Assembly (NCBI GenBank): GCA_937912045.1
Contig: CALDPI010000018.1
Coordinates: forward strand, 1-7,115
Direction: 5' to 3'
Origin: an uncultured Clostridia bacterium
GTDB taxonomy: Bacteria; Bacillota; Clostridia; Oscillospirales; Acutalibacteraceae
DNA length: 7,115 bases
This document shows, piece after piece, positions 4,890-7,115 of the stretch. Made by a program: the position numbers and the translations under genes. The notes beneath the pieces are model-generated. The model was not told the DNA's origin. It searched no databases and saw nothing but the letters and a program-made list of their open reading frames with translations. The stretch's first letter is position 1. Each line of letters starts with the position of its first letter.

Positions 4890-7004
4890 ATGAAGCATTC
4901 TCTTACTTGGGATAACAAGGGCTTTTTCCTCGACGGCGAGCCCACGCCCTTTATCTCGGGCGAATTTCATTATTTCCGCGTTCCGCACGACGACTGGAAA
5001 AGGCGCCTTTTACTGCTGAAGGAAAGCGGCGCAAACGCCGTTGCAACCTACATTCCCTGGATTGTGCACGAGGAAACGGAAGGCAATATTGTTTTCGATG
5101 ACTGTCCACAGCGCAACCTGACAGAGTTTCTCACCCTTTGTGATGAGCTCGATTTGATGGTCATTGCGCGTCCCGGCCCGTATCAATATGCCGAGCTTGT
5201 GAAAAACGGCCTGCCCGTCTGGCTTTTTGAAAAGTATCCCGACGTGATGGCACAGCGCAAGGACGGCAGCATAATTTCCGGGGGTGCCGTTTCATATCTG
5301 CACCCAATCTTTTTGGAAAAGGCGGAAAGATATATCCGCGCCGCGTGTGAAAAAATCCGTCCCTTCCTTGTAACAAACGGCGGTCCCGTCGTTTCGGTGC
5401 AGGTCGATAACGAGCTTTGCGGCGTTCAGGTCTGGTCGGGCTCGATTGACTATCACCCCTCCGCAATGGGAGTTGGTAAGCAAGGCGGTCTCTATCCACT
5501 GTATTTAGAGCAAAAATACGGCAGCGTTGCCAAGCTTAACACCGCCTACGGCACCGAGTTTTCAAGCTTTTGTGACGTAAGCCCACAGAAAAATGCACCG
5601 TGCGAAAGCACAGTTTTTGGTCAGCGCTTCTCCTGTGATTATCTTGAGTTTTACTGCAAATCGATAGAGAAGTATGCCTCTATCGTTGTTTCCTGGTTGC
5701 GCGAGAGCGGAATTGACGTTCCGCTTTGTGCCAATGCCGCATCCCTTAACGAGTCACCGCTGCTTTACAATCTTCCAAGCGTACTCTCAAAGGGCGGCAT
5801 TCCCTGCCTTATGGGCACCGACCATTATTACACCTTAAATCCCACCTGGGATAACAACCCAACTCCGCAGCAGTACCTCAAGTGGATGGCCTCGCTCGAC
5901 ATAATAAACGAAATCGGCTCGCCGCGCACCCTGTTTGAGCTGCAGGGCGGCAACCTTTCCGACTTCCCCGATATGATGCCGGAGCCACTTTCGGCCTTTT
6001 ATGCCTCTCAAAACGCGCTCGGCCTTAACGGCGCAAACTATTATATTTTCACAGGCGGTCCCAACTTTAACGGCTCGGGCCACACGGGCGACGTTTATGA
6101 TTACCGCGCCGCCATCAGCGCAGAGGGCGAAATCCGCCCACACTATTACTGCCAAAAGGAGCGCAACGAAATTTCGCTTTCACACGCGTGGATGCAACGC
6201 GCCGACCGCGCCTATAACGTTCAGCTTGGTTTCACGTGGGAGCAACGCCGTCAGGACCGCTATATGCCGCGCTTTGCACGCGATGGCCTGCGTCTTAACA
6301 CCTATACGGAAAACCTGCAGTTTGCCATGCTGGGCGAGGGATACCACCCCCGTTACGTTGAGCTTTCCCACATGCCCGACCCCGAGCGGCTGCTTGTGCT
6401 GACCTGTGACGGACGAATGGCAAAGGAAAAGCAGGAAAATGTCATTGCCTTCTTAAAGGCGGGCGGCAGACTTCTGCTCACCCCGTTTGTTCCCGAAACC
6501 GACGAGGACTTTAACCCCTGCACACTCCTTAAGGATTACATCGGAATGGGCGAGATTACGCGCCTTAAAAACATTGCACAAAGCTCCATCCGTTTTGAAA
6601 ACGGCGATATTGTTTATGGAATTTCTCGCGTTTACACCTGTGACATTCCGGGTGCAGCGCCCGTTTTGTTCCAGTGCGAGACAGGCGTTCCCGTCGCGTT
6701 TAAAAAGTCTGTTGGAAACGGCGAGGTTTTGTGGCTTGGTGCCTCGTTTGATTATAAATTCTTCAGCCAGAATATGCTGATCGACAGGCTTTTCCGCGCC
6801 CTCGGCACAGAGCCGCTTGCGCTCTGCTCCGGCAAGGCGCTGTGGACCAGCGTGATTGAGGACGGCACAAACGCCACCTGCTTTGTAATAAACCTGCTCT
6901 GCGGAAAGCAGACCGAAACGCTCAAAATAAAGGCGAACGGACGTTGGCACGACCTTGGCCGTGTTGAAGCCCCTGCAATGACCGTTCTTTCGTTTGATTT
7001 ATAA
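4890..7004 (+). CDS. Clan GH-A glycoside hydrolase, probable beta-galactosidase (GH35-like)
   Basis: This 704-residue enzyme has no signal peptide and probably acts on imported oligosaccharides in the cytoplasm. The N-terminal barrel begins like family GH35: FFLDGEPTPFISGEFHYFRVP (12-32), 'NAVATYIPWIVHEETEG' (49-65), 'RPGPYQYAELVKNGLPVWL' (94-112) and 'GGPVVSVQVDNEL' (164-176). Glu175 is the likely acid/base. The nucleophile is probably Glu350 in RTLFELQGGN (346-355). That spacing of 175 residues is closer to GH42 than to classical GH35 enzymes. Residues about 497-550 (LLVLTCDGRMAKE...AFLKAGGRLLLTPF) resemble the glutamine-amidotransferase-like trimerisation domain of GH42, followed by a beta-rich C-terminal part. 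AGGGGG lies 8 bases before the ATG, and the gene is flanked by its own terminators, so it is likely monocistronic. The exact substrate and sugar-family assignment are uncertain; other exo-acting GH-A activities are possible. Confidence 0.85.
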   Translation: MKHSLTWDNKGFFLDGEPTPFISGEFHYFRVPHDDWKRRLLLLKESGANAVATYIPWIVHEETEGNIVFDDCPQRNLTEFLTLCDELDLMVIARPGPYQYAELVKNGLPVWLFEKYPDVMAQRKDGSIISGGAVSYLHPIFLEKAERYIRAACEKIRPFLVTNGGPVVSVQVDNELCGVQVWSGSIDYHPSAMGVGKQGGLYPLYLEQKYGSVAKLNTAYGTEFSSFCDVSPQKNAPCESTVFGQRFSCDYLEFYCKSIEKYASIVVSWLRESGIDVPLCANAASLNESPLLYNLPSVLSKGGIPCLMGTDHYYTLNPTWDNNPTPQQYLKWMASLDIINEIGSPRTLFELQGGNLSDFPDMMPEPLSAFYASQNALGLNGANYYIFTGGPNFNGSGHTGDVYDYRAAISAEGEIRPHYYCQKERNEISLSHAWMQRADRAYNVQLGFTWEQRRQDRYMPRFARDGLRLNTYTENLQFAMLGEGYHPRYVELSHMPDPERLLVLTCDGRMAKEKQENVIAFLKAGGRLLLTPFVPETDEDFNPCTLLKDYIGMGEITRLKNIAQSSIRFENGDIVYGISRVYTCDIPGAAPVLFQCETGVPVAFKKSVGNGEVLWLGASFDYKFFSQNMLIDRLFRALGTEPLALCSGKALWTSVIEDGTNATCFVINLLCGKQTETLKIKANGRWHDLGRVEAPAMTVLSFDL

Positions 7005-7016
7005 CCCTCAAAAGAC

Positions 7017-7051
7017 ATTAAACCCTCTCGCACGAGAGGGTTTAATATTTT
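7017..7051 (+). terminator. Strong terminator after the glycosidase
   Basis: ATTAAACCCTCTC (7017-7029) and GAGAGGGTTTAAT (7034-7046) form a perfect 13-bp stem with a GCAC loop, followed by ATTTT. It begins 12 bases after the glycosidase stop. Confidence 0.92.
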
Positions 7052-7056
7052 CTTAA

Positions 7057-7085
7057 TTGAACTCTCCTTGCAAACCTTGTATAAT
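7057..7085 (+). promoter_or_regulatory. Strong sigma-A type promoter for the next gene
   Basis: TTGAAC (7057-7062) and consensus TATAAT (7080-7085) are separated by 17 bases. It lies directly after the terminator and 23 bases before the predicted next start codon, so it opens a new transcription unit. Confidence 0.75.
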
Positions 7086-7108
7086 AGGCAAAGAGGGGAG
7101 GGGTTCTT

Positions 7109-7115
7109 GTGAAGC
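7109..7115 (+). CDS. Start of the next gene (first codons only)
   Basis: A GTG at 7109 followed by AAG is preceded by a very purine-rich ribosome binding site (GGAGGGG 7097-7103), with a 7-base spacer counted from GGAGG, and by the promoter at 7057-7085. Only two complete codons are visible, so the product is unknown and the start is inferred from signals alone. Confidence 0.5.

Noticed and set aside
5161..6950. Several long minus-strand and alternate-frame open frames inside the glycosidase gene
   Set aside because: They are shadows of a GC-richer coding sequence, lack ribosome binding sites and show no recognisable protein features.

Overview
The window looks like chromosome from a low-to-mid GC Gram-positive anaerobe, probably a gut-type Clostridia (Bacillota). 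The grounds are strong AGGAGG-type ribosome binding sites on nearly every gene, sigma-A-like promoters, tightly coupled short operons, and the protein families present. No species can be named from the sequence alone. Two parts differ visibly in base composition: about 1-3150 is AT-rich with AT-rich codons, while about 3180-7000 is GC-richer with many GCC, GGC and CGC codons.

Region 1 (1-570): the 3' end of an unrecognised gene, an intergenic hairpin that may be a terminator, a tandem pair of TGCAAC words, and the promoter region of the next operon. That promoter region holds a 9-12-9 bp direct repeat (471-500) that fits the published LytTR operator consensus well.

Region 2 (571-2935): a four-gene, tightly coupled operon of an ABC ATPase, an ABC-2 type permease, a stand-alone LytTR DNA-binding regulator, and a four-helix DUF3021-type membrane protein. 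The last two have the layout of a LytTR regulatory system, in which a membrane protein restrains a cytoplasmic LytTR activator. With the upstream repeat this suggests an autoregulated, membrane-sensing export module. TGCAAC pairs lie on both sides of the operon, and the composition changes just past it, so it may be acquired cargo.

Region 3 (3148-4860): a bidirectional terminator, a TetR-family repressor or activator on the minus strand, and a divergent zinc-type cation diffusion facilitator (CDF) exporter that ends in twelve consecutive histidines. The two genes have facing, overlapping promoters with a perfect palindrome between the two predicted start sites. A second palindrome with the same half-site lies in the tetR leader. 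This resembles the pneumococcal SczA/CzcD zinc-resistance module in logic.

Region 4 (4823-7115): a terminator, a 704-residue cytoplasmic glycoside hydrolase of clan GH-A (GH35-like start, GH42-like later architecture, probably a beta-galactosidase type enzyme), its strong terminator, and a strong promoter with the first codons of another gene at the edge.
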